A stretch of DNA of 32,074 nt, taken from the NCBI GenBank assembly GCA_913051825.1, contig CAJXCR010000015.1, positions 1 through 32,074 of the forward strand, in the 5' to 3' direction. Below are positions 7,057 to 15,870 of this stretch, piece by piece. Position 1 is the first letter of the stretch, and every line of letters begins with the position of its first letter. The position numbers and the translations under genes were made by a program. The notes under the pieces were generated by a model. It saw nothing but the letters and a program-made list of their open reading frames with translations, searched no databases and was not told the origin of the DNA. The DNA comes from an uncultured Halieaceae bacterium (GTDB lineage: Bacteria; Pseudomonadota; Gammaproteobacteria; Pseudomonadales; Halieaceae).

Positions 7057-9417
7057 ATGTTTAAAGATGTCTCCAGACTATCTCGTCTTAACTCTTTTCC
7101 AGCGATTTTAGTATCTGTAGTAATGGCTTTTTCTGTAAATGAGCTTGCTATTGCTCAAGAAGATGCCGCATTTGAGGAAATAGTTGTCACTGCTCGAAAA
7201 AGGGAAGAAAGCTTGCTTGAGGTGCCACTATCTATTACGGCACTTACCTCAGATGACATTGAACAAAAGGGTATTGGAGAGTTCAAAGACATTATTTCTT
7301 TTACACCGGGATTCCATTTTGCAGAACACTCGGTAGGTAGAGCGGATCGATCCAATCGAATTTTAGTGATTCGTGGAATGCACATTAGCCAGGAAAATGA
7401 TCATCAACAAGCAGCAACAGTGTTTGTTGACGGGGCGCCGACACATGGCAGCGTAATTGCCGGTCTTGAGGACGCAGAGAGAATTGAAGTAGTTAGAGGT
7501 CCACAGAGCGCTTATTTTGGTAGGGCAACATTGGCAGGGGCTGTTAACTTCGTAACCAAAACCCCTGGCCGAGAATTTCAGGGTAAGCTGACCGGCGAAT
7601 TCGGTGAATATGGCACTACAAACATTGGCGCTTCTATCGAGGGACCAGTGGGCGATTTGATGTCCTTTCGAATTGCTGCAAGCACCCAAGAAACAGATGG
7701 GCAATATAGAGCCGCGAATGATCCTGGATTAAAGCTCGGGGCGAGAAAAACTGACAGCATTGCAGCTACTTTGTATTTTGAGCCCAGTGATAGTTTTAAC
7801 GCTAAATTGAGATTTCATACTTGGGAAGATGATGATGGTCCTGGAGCCGCATTTGGATATGGGGTTAACAATGGGGAAGAATTATTTGACTGTAATTTGC
7901 CAAATTCAACGCTGGCCGTAAGAAGCGGCGGTGGGAACTGGTTCTGTGGAGAAGCCCCCTTTCCTTCGGCTCAATATATTCAATACGATGATGAGATGAG
8001 TCCTGGAAAGGTTAATTTGTTAAACGGTGTTGCGTCTCCAGGCCTAACCATTGATACCATAACTGACAACCCCTTTCTTGACGGTTTCGGATTTGCAAGA
8101 GAGGCAGAGCAACTAAGCTTGGTAATGAATTTTGAGCTGTCCAATGGAATAACGCTAACGTCAATAACCGCATCTAATGAAAATAAGTGGATGGCACTGG
8201 ATGACCTAGATAGGAGAGCGACAGCTGATCTGGGAATAAGAGATGTGTCTCTTCTTAATGGACGAGACCTGGAAGATTTTAGCCAGGAAATAAGAATTAC
8301 ATCTCCTCAGGATCAAAGATTTAGATGGATGGCTGGATTAAGTAAATTCAAGTTCGAGGGAAAACGAACTAGCGGATTCCATATCTTTGGGACTGTCAGA
8401 TCGCTTAGTCTCGGAAACGTGTTTGATATTGAGACAGAGGGTTATTTTGCAGCCCTCGAGTATGATATTACAGATAGTCTCACGATCAATGTGGAGGCAC
8501 GGCGTCAGGAAGACGAGGTAGAAGAGGCAAGATCGAGCGGTGATGAATTTGTCTCCGGTACTTTTAAGAGTACTACTCCAAGAGTTGCGCTTGACTATAG
8601 GTTAAACGACGACATTACCCTTTACGCCAGCTATGGTGAAGGAACACGACCAGGCGGGTTTAATGTAAACTTATTTAATCAATCCCAAGCAGTCCTAGAT
8701 TCTCTTGCTGCAGTTGGCCTCAAAAAAGAGATCGATGAGGAAGAGCTGGAAATGATAGAAGTGGGTATGAAGGCTTCGCTATTAAATGGAAGAGCTTGGC
8801 TACAAGCAGCAATCTATCAAGGGGATTGGAGCGCCCAGCAAGCAGCGGGCACCTTTGTCGATGACGTATTTTATGGCGGAACGGCTACTGGTGGCGATAT
8901 AGATTTGTCTGGATTTGAACTAGAAGGTGCTTGGGCGGTTTCTGATAATTTTACTGTTGAAGCAACTTTTAGCCATAATGACTCAGAGATAAAAACGTTA
9001 ACCGACTGTGCCGACTGCGCTGTATTAATGGGTGACTCTGACATCACCGGCATGGGCAAGAGAAAGCAGAGAAACCCGAAAGTTCAAGCATCAGTTTCCG
9101 GCACACTAGTGGGTCAAATGCAAAACGGCATTGACTGGTATTGGAGAACAGACTACATACACACTGGCAGCAGCTACGCTACCGACGCTAACATACTTGA
9201 GACGGGCGCTAGTGACCGAATCAACATGCGCTTTGGCCTTGAGAAAGACAACCTGAAAGTCGAATTAATCGGCAAGAATTTAACAGAAGATGAGACATTC
9301 ACTAATTACCAGTTTTTAATAGACTTTGCGTGGCTGCCGCCTGGAGTAAACCGAGTTGCAACCGCTGGGTTACCAGATAAGCGCTACTTCGGATTAAAGG
9401 CAACTTATAGTTTCTAA
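7057..9417 (+). CDS. TonB-dependent outer-membrane receptor
   Basis: A 786-aa outer-membrane gated porin that imports a scarce or large ligand using TonB/ExbBD energy. The signal peptide runs to about residue 33 (ELAIAQ). A TonB box-like EEIVVTAR follows (40-47), then a plug domain with VPLSITALTSDDIE, FTPGFHF, VFVDGAP and IEVVRGPQSAYFGRATLAGAVNFVTKTP. A 22-strand-type barrel ends in GLKATYSF with terminal Phe. The EIVVTAR box and plug resemble the large group common in marine and sphingomonad genomes, whose ligands are mostly unknown. I chose ATG 7057 because AGTGAGG (7042-7048) sits 8 nt upstream; the in-frame GTG 7048 overlaps that site. Its stop overlaps the stop of the convergent M24 peptidase by 4 nt. 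The accessory genes nearby suggest uptake of an organic nutrient rather than iron, but this is inference. Confidence 0.94.
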   Translation: MFKDVSRLSRLNSFPAILVSVVMAFSVNELAIAQEDAAFEEIVVTARKREESLLEVPLSITALTSDDIEQKGIGEFKDIISFTPGFHFAEHSVGRADRSNRILVIRGMHISQENDHQQAATVFVDGAPTHGSVIAGLEDAERIEVVRGPQSAYFGRATLAGAVNFVTKTPGREFQGKLTGEFGEYGTTNIGASIEGPVGDLMSFRIAASTQETDGQYRAANDPGLKLGARKTDSIAATLYFEPSDSFNAKLRFHTWEDDDGPGAAFGYGVNNGEELFDCNLPNSTLAVRSGGGNWFCGEAPFPSAQYIQYDDEMSPGKVNLLNGVASPGLTIDTITDNPFLDGFGFAREAEQLSLVMNFELSNGITLTSITASNENKWMALDDLDRRATADLGIRDVSLLNGRDLEDFSQEIRITSPQDQRFRWMAGLSKFKFEGKRTSGFHIFGTVRSLSLGNVFDIETEGYFAALEYDITDSLTINVEARRQEDEVEEARSSGDEFVSGTFKSTTPRVALDYRLNDDITLYASYGEGTRPGGFNVNLFNQSQAVLDSLAAVGLKKEIDEEELEMIEVGMKASLLNGRAWLQAAIYQGDWSAQQAAGTFVDDVFYGGTATGGDIDLSGFELEGAWAVSDNFTVEATFSHNDSEIKTLTDCADCAVLMGDSDITGMGKRKQRNPKVQASVSGTLVGQMQNGIDWYWRTDYIHTGSSYATDANILETGASDRINMRFGLEKDNLKVELIGKNLTEDETFTNYQFLIDFAWLPPGVNRVATAGLPDKRYFGLKATYSF

Positions 9418-10817
9418 ACGATAACGATCCGGTCGCCGACATCATTGATTTGCTCACCCCCATCTTTAGTGATGAGGGTGAGGTCTTCTAAGTGTGCTGA
9501 GCCACCGATCCCCGTATTTAAAACTGGCATGTCAACACTGATTACCATATTCTCCTGAAGCACAAGATCATCTTTTTGCCAAAGTGCTCCCGGGCCGTTT
9601 TTGCCGGGCTCATCCGTATGAGAAAGCCCGACGCTGTGGGGTGTTACGGGAACGCCAAAGTCATAACCTGCCTTCTTTATCGCATCTCTGCCAAGCGCTC
9701 TGATTTCAGAATATCGAACTCCTGGCCTAATAGCTTCTCGGACCGCATCCCAGCCAATTGAAATTGCTTCAGTGGCTCGTTTCATAGATTTACTTGGCTC
9801 ACCGAGAAAAATGGTTCTTCCATAGTCACCCGTATAATGGAAATGTTGGCTGACACCATCGATGGCAAAGGCGTCTCCGTCCTTAAAATCATTATTAAAT
9901 ATTTCGGAATTTACGGTATTAATCTGTAATAATTTTGGAGCGCAACCACGGTCAGCGCATTCCCCGAAATAAATTGCCTTTAAGTCGTGGTAGCTTGCTC
10001 CTGCCCTGACCTGCTTAACTGCAGCTAGCGCAGCCTCAGCGTTGTTCTGGGCAGCGTATCTCATGAGTTCGATTTCTCCCTCAGATTTGATAACTTTAAT
10101 CTTCCTCAGAGCGTACTCACCCTCTACGGTCTTTGTATTCAGGCCAAGACTATCAATTGAATGCTTGATTACAGAGTTATCAATACCGACGGTAGCCTTT
10201 TGAAGATCGAGAGATCTTATTGCCTTTGAAAGGGCCCAATTGATATCCGCGCTTTCTGGAATAGCATCAAGAGTCTTGGTTAATTTACGGAGTCTATTGA
10301 GTTCTAATTCACTAATCGGTACCTCATTCTTATTTCTCCAGGTTACCGGAGCAGAGGCTTTTGGTTCTAGCCTGCCAATAGAAGCGAGACTTTTTTCTGC
10401 GGGCTGATCCCACCCAGTAAAAAGAAATACATCTGGCCGCCATGCAAAATTACTGTCAGCAACACAGAAGTAATAAATAAATTGATTCATGACGATACTT
10501 ACTGGCTTATTTTCGTCTTTACTTAAAAGAGCAAACATAGTTGGCGAATCGAATCTGAATCCCAGATGGTCATAGTACCCAGTAAGATAAAAGAGATTGG
10601 TTGGCTCAGAAACAATTAAACCATCGAGATTTTCTTGGTGCATTACCTTATATGCTTGTTCAAAATTAATAAGTGGGCCACGTTTAACGATCGATGCCGC
10701 TTTGCTATGCCTGTGTAGAAGATCGACCTCTCGTTCAACCAACGAGTAAGTAGAATTTGTCATGGGCAGCAATACTCCTGCTGCTAGACTTCCTTTCAAT
10801 AGCGATCGTCGGTTCAT
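9414..10817 (-). CDS. M24 family metallopeptidase (creatinase/prolidase fold), possibly Tat-exported
   Basis: A pita-bread-fold hydrolase with an N-terminal creatinase-like domain and a C-terminal M24 domain. Counting from this ATG, the five metal ligands expected for active M24 enzymes are visible: Asp320 (FAIDGV), Asp331 (GDYGRT), His394 (PHSVGL), Glu422 (LQENMVISVD) and Glu444 (HLEDL). The N-terminus MNRRSLLKGSLAAGVLLP resembles a twin-arginine signal, so export to the periplasm is likely. An in-frame GTG at 10826 would add three residues. The family covers Xaa-Pro peptidases, creatinase and other C-N or C-S cleaving enzymes, so the substrate is open. It is divergent from a deacetylase-family hydrolase 137 nt away and overlaps the TonB receptor tail to tail, which suggests processing of what the receptor imports. 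Confidence 0.88.
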   Translation of the reverse strand: MNRRSLLKGSLAAGVLLPMTNSTYSLVEREVDLLHRHSKAASIVKRGPLINFEQAYKVMHQENLDGLIVSEPTNLFYLTGYYDHLGFRFDSPTMFALLSKDENKPVSIVMNQFIYYFCVADSNFAWRPDVFLFTGWDQPAEKSLASIGRLEPKASAPVTWRNKNEVPISELELNRLRKLTKTLDAIPESADINWALSKAIRSLDLQKATVGIDNSVIKHSIDSLGLNTKTVEGEYALRKIKVIKSEGEIELMRYAAQNNAEAALAAVKQVRAGASYHDLKAIYFGECADRGCAPKLLQINTVNSEIFNNDFKDGDAFAIDGVSQHFHYTGDYGRTIFLGEPSKSMKRATEAISIGWDAVREAIRPGVRYSEIRALGRDAIKKAGYDFGVPVTPHSVGLSHTDEPGKNGPGALWQKDDLVLQENMVISVDMPVLNTGIGGSAHLEDLTLITKDGGEQINDVGDRIVIV

Positions 10818-10954
10818 ATTAAACACACTGCCTATGTTGATTGTGTACTTTACGCGAAAAGAATAAAAATGCGTATAGAATTAGAGTTCATCTACCTCAC
10901 ATCAACTCACTTGTAAATGTTGTAAACAAATTATCAGTCTGCCATTCTTTCTTT
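10818..10954. promoter_or_regulatory. Divergent promoter region between the M24 peptidase and PuuE-like hydrolase
   Basis: The 137 nt between two divergent start codons must hold the control sites of both genes if they are not read from elsewhere. It is AT-rich. I do not see a copy of the 15893-15906 palindrome here, and no ribosome-binding site is obvious for either gene. Confidence 0.35.
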
Positions 10955-11866
10955 ATGGAATATAAATATGTACCGATCCCTGACCGAGGGAGGTTGCGTT
11001 GGCCTGATGGAAAACGCTTGGCCATAATAATTACGATTAATCTAGAAACCTGGGACTTAATTAAAGATACGGACAGGCCTTACTACGCCGGAGGACCCTC
11101 AGTTCTTCCCGATCTATTACCGGGCAATGTGCCAGACTTTCCTAATTACATGTGGAGAGAGTATGGACAAAGAGTGGGCATATGGCGATTGTTTGACGTT
11201 TTTGATGGGCTGAATGTGAAGCCAGAATGTACAGTAAATGCTCAAACGTGTTTGAGAAGAGCTCCTATGGTGAAAGGTGCACTTGAAAGAGGGTTTAAGC
11301 TCATTCCACACAATTTCGAGCAGGGTGAATTGCTTACTAATTATTTTGATGATCCTGAAAAAGAAGAATCTGTCATTAAAAAGACTCTTGAAATATTTAG
11401 GCAAACAACAAATCAAATACCCGATGGATGGCTATCTTCTTCCTTAAGAGGAACTATGAATACCGCAGAGATTTTAGTAAGGCATGGACTAAAATTTTAT
11501 TGCGATGCAATGAATGATGATCAACCCTATTTAATCGATACGAAATCTGGTCCCATCGTATCAATCCCTTATAGCAATGAGATAAATGATTTTACCTTAC
11601 TCACTAGAAGAGGGCATACCACTGATGAGTTTAGAGATATCCTTTTAGAGGAATTATCTGTTTTATATGATGAAAGCAAATCATCAGCAAGACTAATGAA
11701 TATAGGCCTCCATCCGCATGTTACTGGAAGAGCTTATAGAATTAGAGCCATTAGAGAATTTCTTACTGAAGCATTAAAGCTTGATGGAATATGGTGGGCT
11801 TCAAGATCCGAGATCTCCGAGAGCTATCTATCTCAGCATCTAAATCACATCCAACATCAGGCCTGA
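10955..11866 (+). CDS. Polysaccharide deacetylase family hydrolase, PuuE (allantoinase)-like
   Basis: A 303-aa NodB-like fold enzyme of the subgroup that includes PuuE-type allantoinases and related C-N hydrolases. Typical marks are LRWPDGKRLAIIITINLETW (NLE in place of the usual Asp pair, 29-31), YMWREYGQRVGIWRLFDVFD (65-84), IPHNFEQGE (117-125), PYSNEINDF (205-213) and GLHPHVTGRAYRI (251-263) with the metal-binding His-x-His. There is no signal peptide, so it is cytoplasmic. I chose ATG 10955, since the family begins just before this point; an ATG at 10841 is in frame but adds 38 residues unlike the family. The reaction is probably hydrolysis of an amide, cyclic amide or N-acyl group; allantoin itself is not shown. 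Its 3' end overlaps the convergent IclR gene by 10 nt. Confidence 0.86.
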   Translation: MEYKYVPIPDRGRLRWPDGKRLAIIITINLETWDLIKDTDRPYYAGGPSVLPDLLPGNVPDFPNYMWREYGQRVGIWRLFDVFDGLNVKPECTVNAQTCLRRAPMVKGALERGFKLIPHNFEQGELLTNYFDDPEKEESVIKKTLEIFRQTTNQIPDGWLSSSLRGTMNTAEILVRHGLKFYCDAMNDDQPYLIDTKSGPIVSIPYSNEINDFTLLTRRGHTTDEFRDILLEELSVLYDESKSSARLMNIGLHPHVTGRAYRIRAIREFLTEALKLDGIWWASRSEISESYLSQHLNHIQHQA

Positions 11867-12657
11867 ATATTTTCAGTCCATAATTTTTTCTGCCGCTTAA
11901 TGTGTTTTTCAATTCTATCTCCAATTCCTTCCGCGGCCTTTCTCAAGCTGGGTAGAAACATACCAATTGCTTTCTCAAGAGGATATGCCGATTTGGAATA
12001 CCTTACGGTAAGAGCTCCCTTCACGTCATCCTCGGAAATCATAATTGGAACTGATATCGCTGTTTGATCATCATACCGACGCGTTCTATCCCTAACCGCA
12101 AAACCTGCCCTCTTTATGTTCTCCATTTCTTTCTTAAACCCAGAACTACTTGATGCCTTGGTCATTTCTCCGGGAACTGTTTTAGCTAACATTTCAAGTA
12201 GAATTCTCCGTCGGTCTGCTGCCATATGAGCTAAAATACAATAACCAGAAGCAGTATCCAGGATTGCCATCCGATATCCAATAGTGAACTCCTCCACCGC
12301 CAAGGGACTTTGTAGATCCGTATTCTCTCTCACTACAATGGACAGTCCTGAAAGCGTGGCTAATGTAGCAGGCCAGTTGTGTTTTTTGGTGAAACCCTCC
12401 AGGAAGGAGCGACTTATGTTGGCCATATGATCTTCTTCGGTATACCCGTCGCTAAGTGTTCGAATTTTCTGACTAAGTCTAAATCTCCGATCAGACTTAT
12501 GCTGATAGATAAAATCTTTATCAATTAAGGTTTCTAGGATGCGATAAACGCTAGAACGAGGGATTTTTAATTCGGAAGCTATTTCAGAGGCGCTAGCACT
12601 GTCCCTCTTATTAAATATTGTTAGGATATCTAGCGCTCGACTTAATGATCTTATCAT
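11857..12657 (-). CDS. IclR family transcriptional regulator, MhpR-like
   Basis: A 266-aa regulator with an N-terminal winged helix (about 1-60: SRALDILTIFN, SASEIASELKIPRSSVYRILETL) and a C-terminal IclR effector domain (about 75-250). Features such as FRLSQKIRTLSDGY, the WPATLATLSG segment, VVRENT and MAILDTASGYCILAH closely follow MhpR, the regulator of 3-phenylpropionate catabolism in E. coli. That suggests an aromatic or related carboxylic acid as effector. It is the last gene of a minus-strand set: FAD hydroxylase, decarboxylase-like protein, MFS carrier, then this regulator 43 nt behind the carrier. It is therefore the natural candidate to act on the palindrome upstream of that set. 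Whether it activates or represses cannot be told. Confidence 0.93.
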   Translation of the reverse strand: MIRSLSRALDILTIFNKRDSASASEIASELKIPRSSVYRILETLIDKDFIYQHKSDRRFRLSQKIRTLSDGYTEEDHMANISRSFLEGFTKKHNWPATLATLSGLSIVVRENTDLQSPLAVEEFTIGYRMAILDTASGYCILAHMAADRRRILLEMLAKTVPGEMTKASSSSGFKKEMENIKRAGFAVRDRTRRYDDQTAISVPIMISEDDVKGALTVRYSKSAYPLEKAIGMFLPSLRKAAEGIGDRIEKHIKRQKKLWTENIQA

Positions 12658-12700
12658 GAAAAAGTTCCAACTAAATTTGCGAAAGATCTGGTTTATCTGG

Positions 12701-13927
12701 CTAGTAAGATTCTCTTACCTCTGGATATCTTCCCAGCGTTAATATTAGAAGCCCGCTAGCAATTGATGTTATAGCGACGAGATTTAGTGCCAAATCATAG
12801 TTGCCGAAAATATCAAACGCCTTCCCAAATGCAGCAGGCGCTAGACCTGCGCCAATCGAGAAAAAAATGTATTGACCACCATATAATTTCCCATAATCAA
12901 GAAGACCGAAATATCTACTGACGAGAAATGCTAAAAGGTCTAGCTCCGCTCCTGCCGCTAAGCCAAGAATGATCATAGATAAAGATATAGCTAAACCAGA
13001 TTCTAGATGACTGGAGAATATTAGCGACGTAAAAATAGGAGCAGCAAGAAAGACAGCAGCTACAAGAGGCGCCCAAAAGTAGTCCAGCAACACTCCCACC
13101 AAAAGCCTCCCCAAAATAACACTTAGACCGATTAACCCAGCGTATTGCGCCGCTTCGCTCAGTTTAAGGCCTTTATCTACCAGTATAGGCACACTGCTAG
13201 TAATCAAGCCGGATATTCCTGCTGCTGCAAAAATTAAAGCAATACCCATGACCCAAAATTTGTAGCCAAGTAAGGCTTCAGCTGCCGACACATTGACATT
13301 GATGTTGTTATTTTTATCCGAAAAAAGAGCAAGTTCTCCTGACCCTGGATCCTTGAAAAGGAAAAATACAGCTGGGAAAGCAATAATGATTATAGTTAGA
13401 GATAGAATCAAATAAGACAAACGCCAACCAAATTCACTGATAAGCAATGAGACGTAGGTGGGGCCGAATGTTGCGGCAATACCAGTTCCAGCAAGTGTTA
13501 AACCTAACGCAAGGCCACGTTTCCTATTAAACCAAGCATTTACAATTTTGGTCCAAGTGATGGGAAGAGTTCCCGCAGCTAATATCGACATGAAAGCCCA
13601 AGCTAAATAATAGGAAGCAAGATCGTCGTCGACAAAAAAGAACAAAGACATAGACAAGCTATATAGTGGAACAGAAATTAATCCTATGATTCTTGCTCCA
13701 AATCGATCGATTAAGGATCCGACTAGCGGCGCCGTAATGATCGCCATAAGGATCATAATACTTACGCCTAGCTGGACGTCACCTCGACTCCATCCAGTAT
13801 CAGACGAAATTGCATTAGCAAAAACGCTGTGTGTATAAAAGCTAATAGACGAAAGGCCGCATCCCGCGCCAATCATTGCGCCTATTAATGCTTTGTACCC
13901 TATATGAAATTCGTTTTTTTCTTTCAT
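12701..13927 (-). CDS. Major facilitator superfamily transporter (monocarboxylate/OFA-like)
   Basis: A 408-aa inner-membrane carrier with about twelve hydrophobic spans. The loop 2-3 motif A appears as GSLIDRFGARI (70-80), and NRKRGLALGLTLAGTG lies before helix 5, a pattern common in monocarboxylate and oxalate/formate-type MFS members. The central loop around residues 190-215 is hydrophilic and Asn-rich. The gene begins 3 nt after the decarboxylase-like gene and is followed by the IclR regulator, so it is probably the uptake (or efflux) system for the substrate or an intermediate of this operon. A carboxylic acid substrate is inference from family and context. Confidence 0.9.
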   Translation of the reverse strand: MKEKNEFHIGYKALIGAMIGAGCGLSSISFYTHSVFANAISSDTGWSRGDVQLGVSIMILMAIITAPLVGSLIDRFGARIIGLISVPLYSLSMSLFFFVDDDLASYYLAWAFMSILAAGTLPITWTKIVNAWFNRKRGLALGLTLAGTGIAATFGPTYVSLLISEFGWRLSYLILSLTIIIIAFPAVFFLFKDPGSGELALFSDKNNNINVNVSAAEALLGYKFWVMGIALIFAAAGISGLITSSVPILVDKGLKLSEAAQYAGLIGLSVILGRLLVGVLLDYFWAPLVAAVFLAAPIFTSLIFSSHLESGLAISLSMIILGLAAGAELDLLAFLVSRYFGLLDYGKLYGGQYIFFSIGAGLAPAAFGKAFDIFGNYDLALNLVAITSIASGLLILTLGRYPEVRESY

Positions 13928-13930
13928 TCT

Positions 13931-14677
13931 TTAATAATCAACGAGCAGGCTTCCAAAGCCCTCTACCTTGTCAGCTATATGGTTTGCTCTTAATGCATGC
14001 CAATAGGTTGCTGTGTTAATGGCAACGACGGGCTTATCCAATTCTATTTCCAATCTTGCAGCGAGCTTGGCCATTGGAAGATTGGTCCCGACTTGTACTA
14101 ACGCATCGACACTCTCAGTATTTAACTCTCTAATTTTTTCGCACATAATTTCTTCTGTAACTTTGGCGATATCTGTCCACCTTGCACACTTGAGACATAG
14201 ATCTTTAATAACACTGTAGCCAGCTTCTTCAAGATAGTTTTTAACCTGCTCATTAGCAGCAGGAAAATAAGGCGACAACAACCCAATCTTTTTAATATTG
14301 CCATAGGCGGTAAGTGCAGAGGCCACAGAATGAGACCCAATGCTAACTCCGAGACCAGAGCGGCCAACAATTTCCTTTTCAAATTGGTTAGCCCCTTTTA
14401 ATCCTCCATAAAACGTGATTGCTGACATGCCCATTACTAAATAGTCAGGCGAGCATGTCATAACACTATCAACTGCGCCTATAACATTTTCCGCTATGAC
14501 CTGAGTTGCATTCATAAATGTTTCATTACTTACGGCGTTGGCATCTGGAGTACTTATCCTACTGTAGTGATTTGTAATACCGCTTGGTCGCATATCATCA
14601 AATTCTGGCTGAACTACAGTATTAGTAGATGGGCCTAGCACACCAAACAATGCTCTCCACCCCAAGACATCTGTCAT
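13931..14677 (-). CDS. Arylmalonate decarboxylase / maleate isomerase-like protein (Asp/Glu racemase superfamily) lacking catalytic cysteines
   Basis: A 248-aa protein of the superfamily that contains maleate cis-trans isomerase and arylmalonate decarboxylase. It keeps GVLGPSTNTVVQPEF (12-26), YLVMGMSAITFYGG (79-92), LTAYGNIKKIGLLSPYF (122-138) and PVVAINTATYWHALR (216-230). By eye alignment, the two positions that carry cysteine in isomerases and racemases (one of them in decarboxylase) are Gly83 and Gly197 here. Its cysteines (75, 161, 164, 179) lie elsewhere. Either it uses other chemistry or it belongs to an uncharacterised subgroup. AAGGAGCGGAG precedes the start, and the ATG overlaps the upstream hydroxylase stop (ATGA), so the two are translationally coupled. 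It is likely to act on the product of that hydroxylase or a neighbouring intermediate. The true reaction is unknown. Confidence 0.85.
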   Translation of the reverse strand: MTDVLGWRALFGVLGPSTNTVVQPEFDDMRPSGITNHYSRISTPDANAVSNETFMNATQVIAENVIGAVDSVMTCSPDYLVMGMSAITFYGGLKGANQFEKEIVGRSGLGVSIGSHSVASALTAYGNIKKIGLLSPYFPAANEQVKNYLEEAGYSVIKDLCLKCARWTDIAKVTEEIMCEKIRELNTESVDALVQVGTNLPMAKLAARLEIELDKPVVAINTATYWHALRANHIADKVEGFGSLLVDY

Positions 14678-15870
14678 CTAATACTCCGCTCCTTGATTAA
14701 ACTTTGTTCCATAGACTGATTTAACATATATTTCTTTCGTTCTTCATCGTCGCCATGAATCTTTCTCATTCTTTCCCATTCTGATTCTTGATGCTTATCC
14801 CCAGATTCCTCAATCATTCGCTTGTTTCGAATAGTTTGTGCTTGGATAAAGTCGTTCATAATAGTTCTTCTCTGGCGATCATAACGGTCTAGAAGCTCAA
14901 TTTTGGCTGAAGAGCTTAGAATTTCCTTGAGTTTTTCAGCCAGATTCCATGCGTCGTGCAATCCGCCATTCATCCCAAACCCGCCTAATGGATTGTTTAA
15001 GTGAGCGGAGTCACCAGCCAATAGGATCCTGCCGTGAGTCATTTTGTTAACGACTCTTTGGTGCACTCGATAAATGGTTCGATGTACGGTATCTACTCGT
15101 TTGTTACCTTTAAGCACTTTTTCGAAAACCGAGGCAATATAGCTATCAGAGAGTATAAAATCATCTTCGATCTTTTCATCCACTGGCACAAGTATTCTCC
15201 AAGCGCTTGGGGCCTTTAACAAAACAAACCAATGCCTAGGATCAGATACATAATTAACAAAAGATAAATTTTCGAAATGCTTTGCAACATTGTATTCAGT
15301 ACTAAGAGTCAAAAATTTTTCTTTGTATGTGAAGCCATCGAAACCCAGCCCTAAAATTTTTCGGACAGCGCTATTCGCACCGTCTGCACCAACTAAAAAA
15401 AGACAATTTAATTTTTTGATGTTGCCCAGGTGTCTTATTGTGACGAAAACAGATTCATTATCTTGTTTAAAATCGATTAATTCGTGATTGAATAAAACAG
15501 TAGCATTACGATGATTTACCAGTTTCTCAGCAAGCATTCTTGAGAACTTGTGTTGCTCGCATTGTAGTCGGAAAGGAAAGTCTAGTTTGTCATTCAAATC
15601 AGCTAGGTTAAATTCTAGCACTTCTCCAGTAGCTCTGATCCTATATTGGAAAATAGGCGCCTTTAGACCTTGATTAATTAGTTCCTCTGCTAAGCCTAAT
15701 TGATCTAAATATTTGAGTGTGGGCGGGTGAAATGTAGAAGCCCGCATATCAGTTTCACATGAAGAAGCTGACTCGAGAAGAATAGTTTTAATCCCGTGCT
15801 CAGCCAAACAGAACGCTAAAAAAGTTCCAACTGGCCCGCCACCCGCAACGATCACTTGTGCATTACTCAT
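14674..15870 (-). CDS. FAD-dependent aromatic hydroxylase (PHBH/MhpA-type monooxygenase)
   Basis: A 398-aa class A flavoprotein monooxygenase, normally adding one hydroxyl to an activated aromatic or heteroaromatic acid with NAD(P)H and O2. The FAD dinucleotide-binding GGGPVG (10-15), the DG motif GADGANSAVRK (161-171) and the GD motif LLAGDSAHLNNPLGGFGMNGGLHDAWNLAEKL (283-314) are complete. The C-terminus lacks the thioredoxin-like extension of phenol hydroxylase. It is the first gene of a four-gene minus-strand operon with the decarboxylase-like protein, MFS carrier and MhpR-like regulator. No ring-cleavage dioxygenase is in the window, so the route is incomplete here or unusual. A palindrome lies 23 nt before its start. 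No good ribosome-binding site precedes the ATG. Confidence 0.92.
   Translation of the reverse strand: MSNAQVIVAGGGPVGTFLAFCLAEHGIKTILLESASSCETDMRASTFHPPTLKYLDQLGLAEELINQGLKAPIFQYRIRATGEVLEFNLADLNDKLDFPFRLQCEQHKFSRMLAEKLVNHRNATVLFNHELIDFKQDNESVFVTIRHLGNIKKLNCLFLVGADGANSAVRKILGLGFDGFTYKEKFLTLSTEYNVAKHFENLSFVNYVSDPRHWFVLLKAPSAWRILVPVDEKIEDDFILSDSYIASVFEKVLKGNKRVDTVHRTIYRVHQRVVNKMTHGRILLAGDSAHLNNPLGGFGMNGGLHDAWNLAEKLKEILSSSAKIELLDRYDRQRRTIMNDFIQAQTIRNKRMIEESGDKHQESEWERMRKIHGDDEERKKYMLNQSMEQSLIKERSIR

Noticed and set aside
9414-10817. M24 protein as a DMSP lyase (DddP is an M24 relative)
   Set aside because: The metal-ligand pattern is that of ordinary M24 peptidases, and I cannot see DddP-specific features. 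A Tat signal is also not expected for DddP.
10841-10954. Longer N-terminus of the PuuE-like hydrolase from ATG 10841
   Set aside because: The extra 38 residues do not resemble the family, and they would fill most of the divergent promoter region.
13931-15870. Nicotinate degradation (NicC plus NicE maleate isomerase)
   Set aside because: The isomerase-like protein lacks both cysteines needed by maleate isomerase, and the other nic genes (dioxygenase NicX, deformylase NicD, amidase NicF) are absent.
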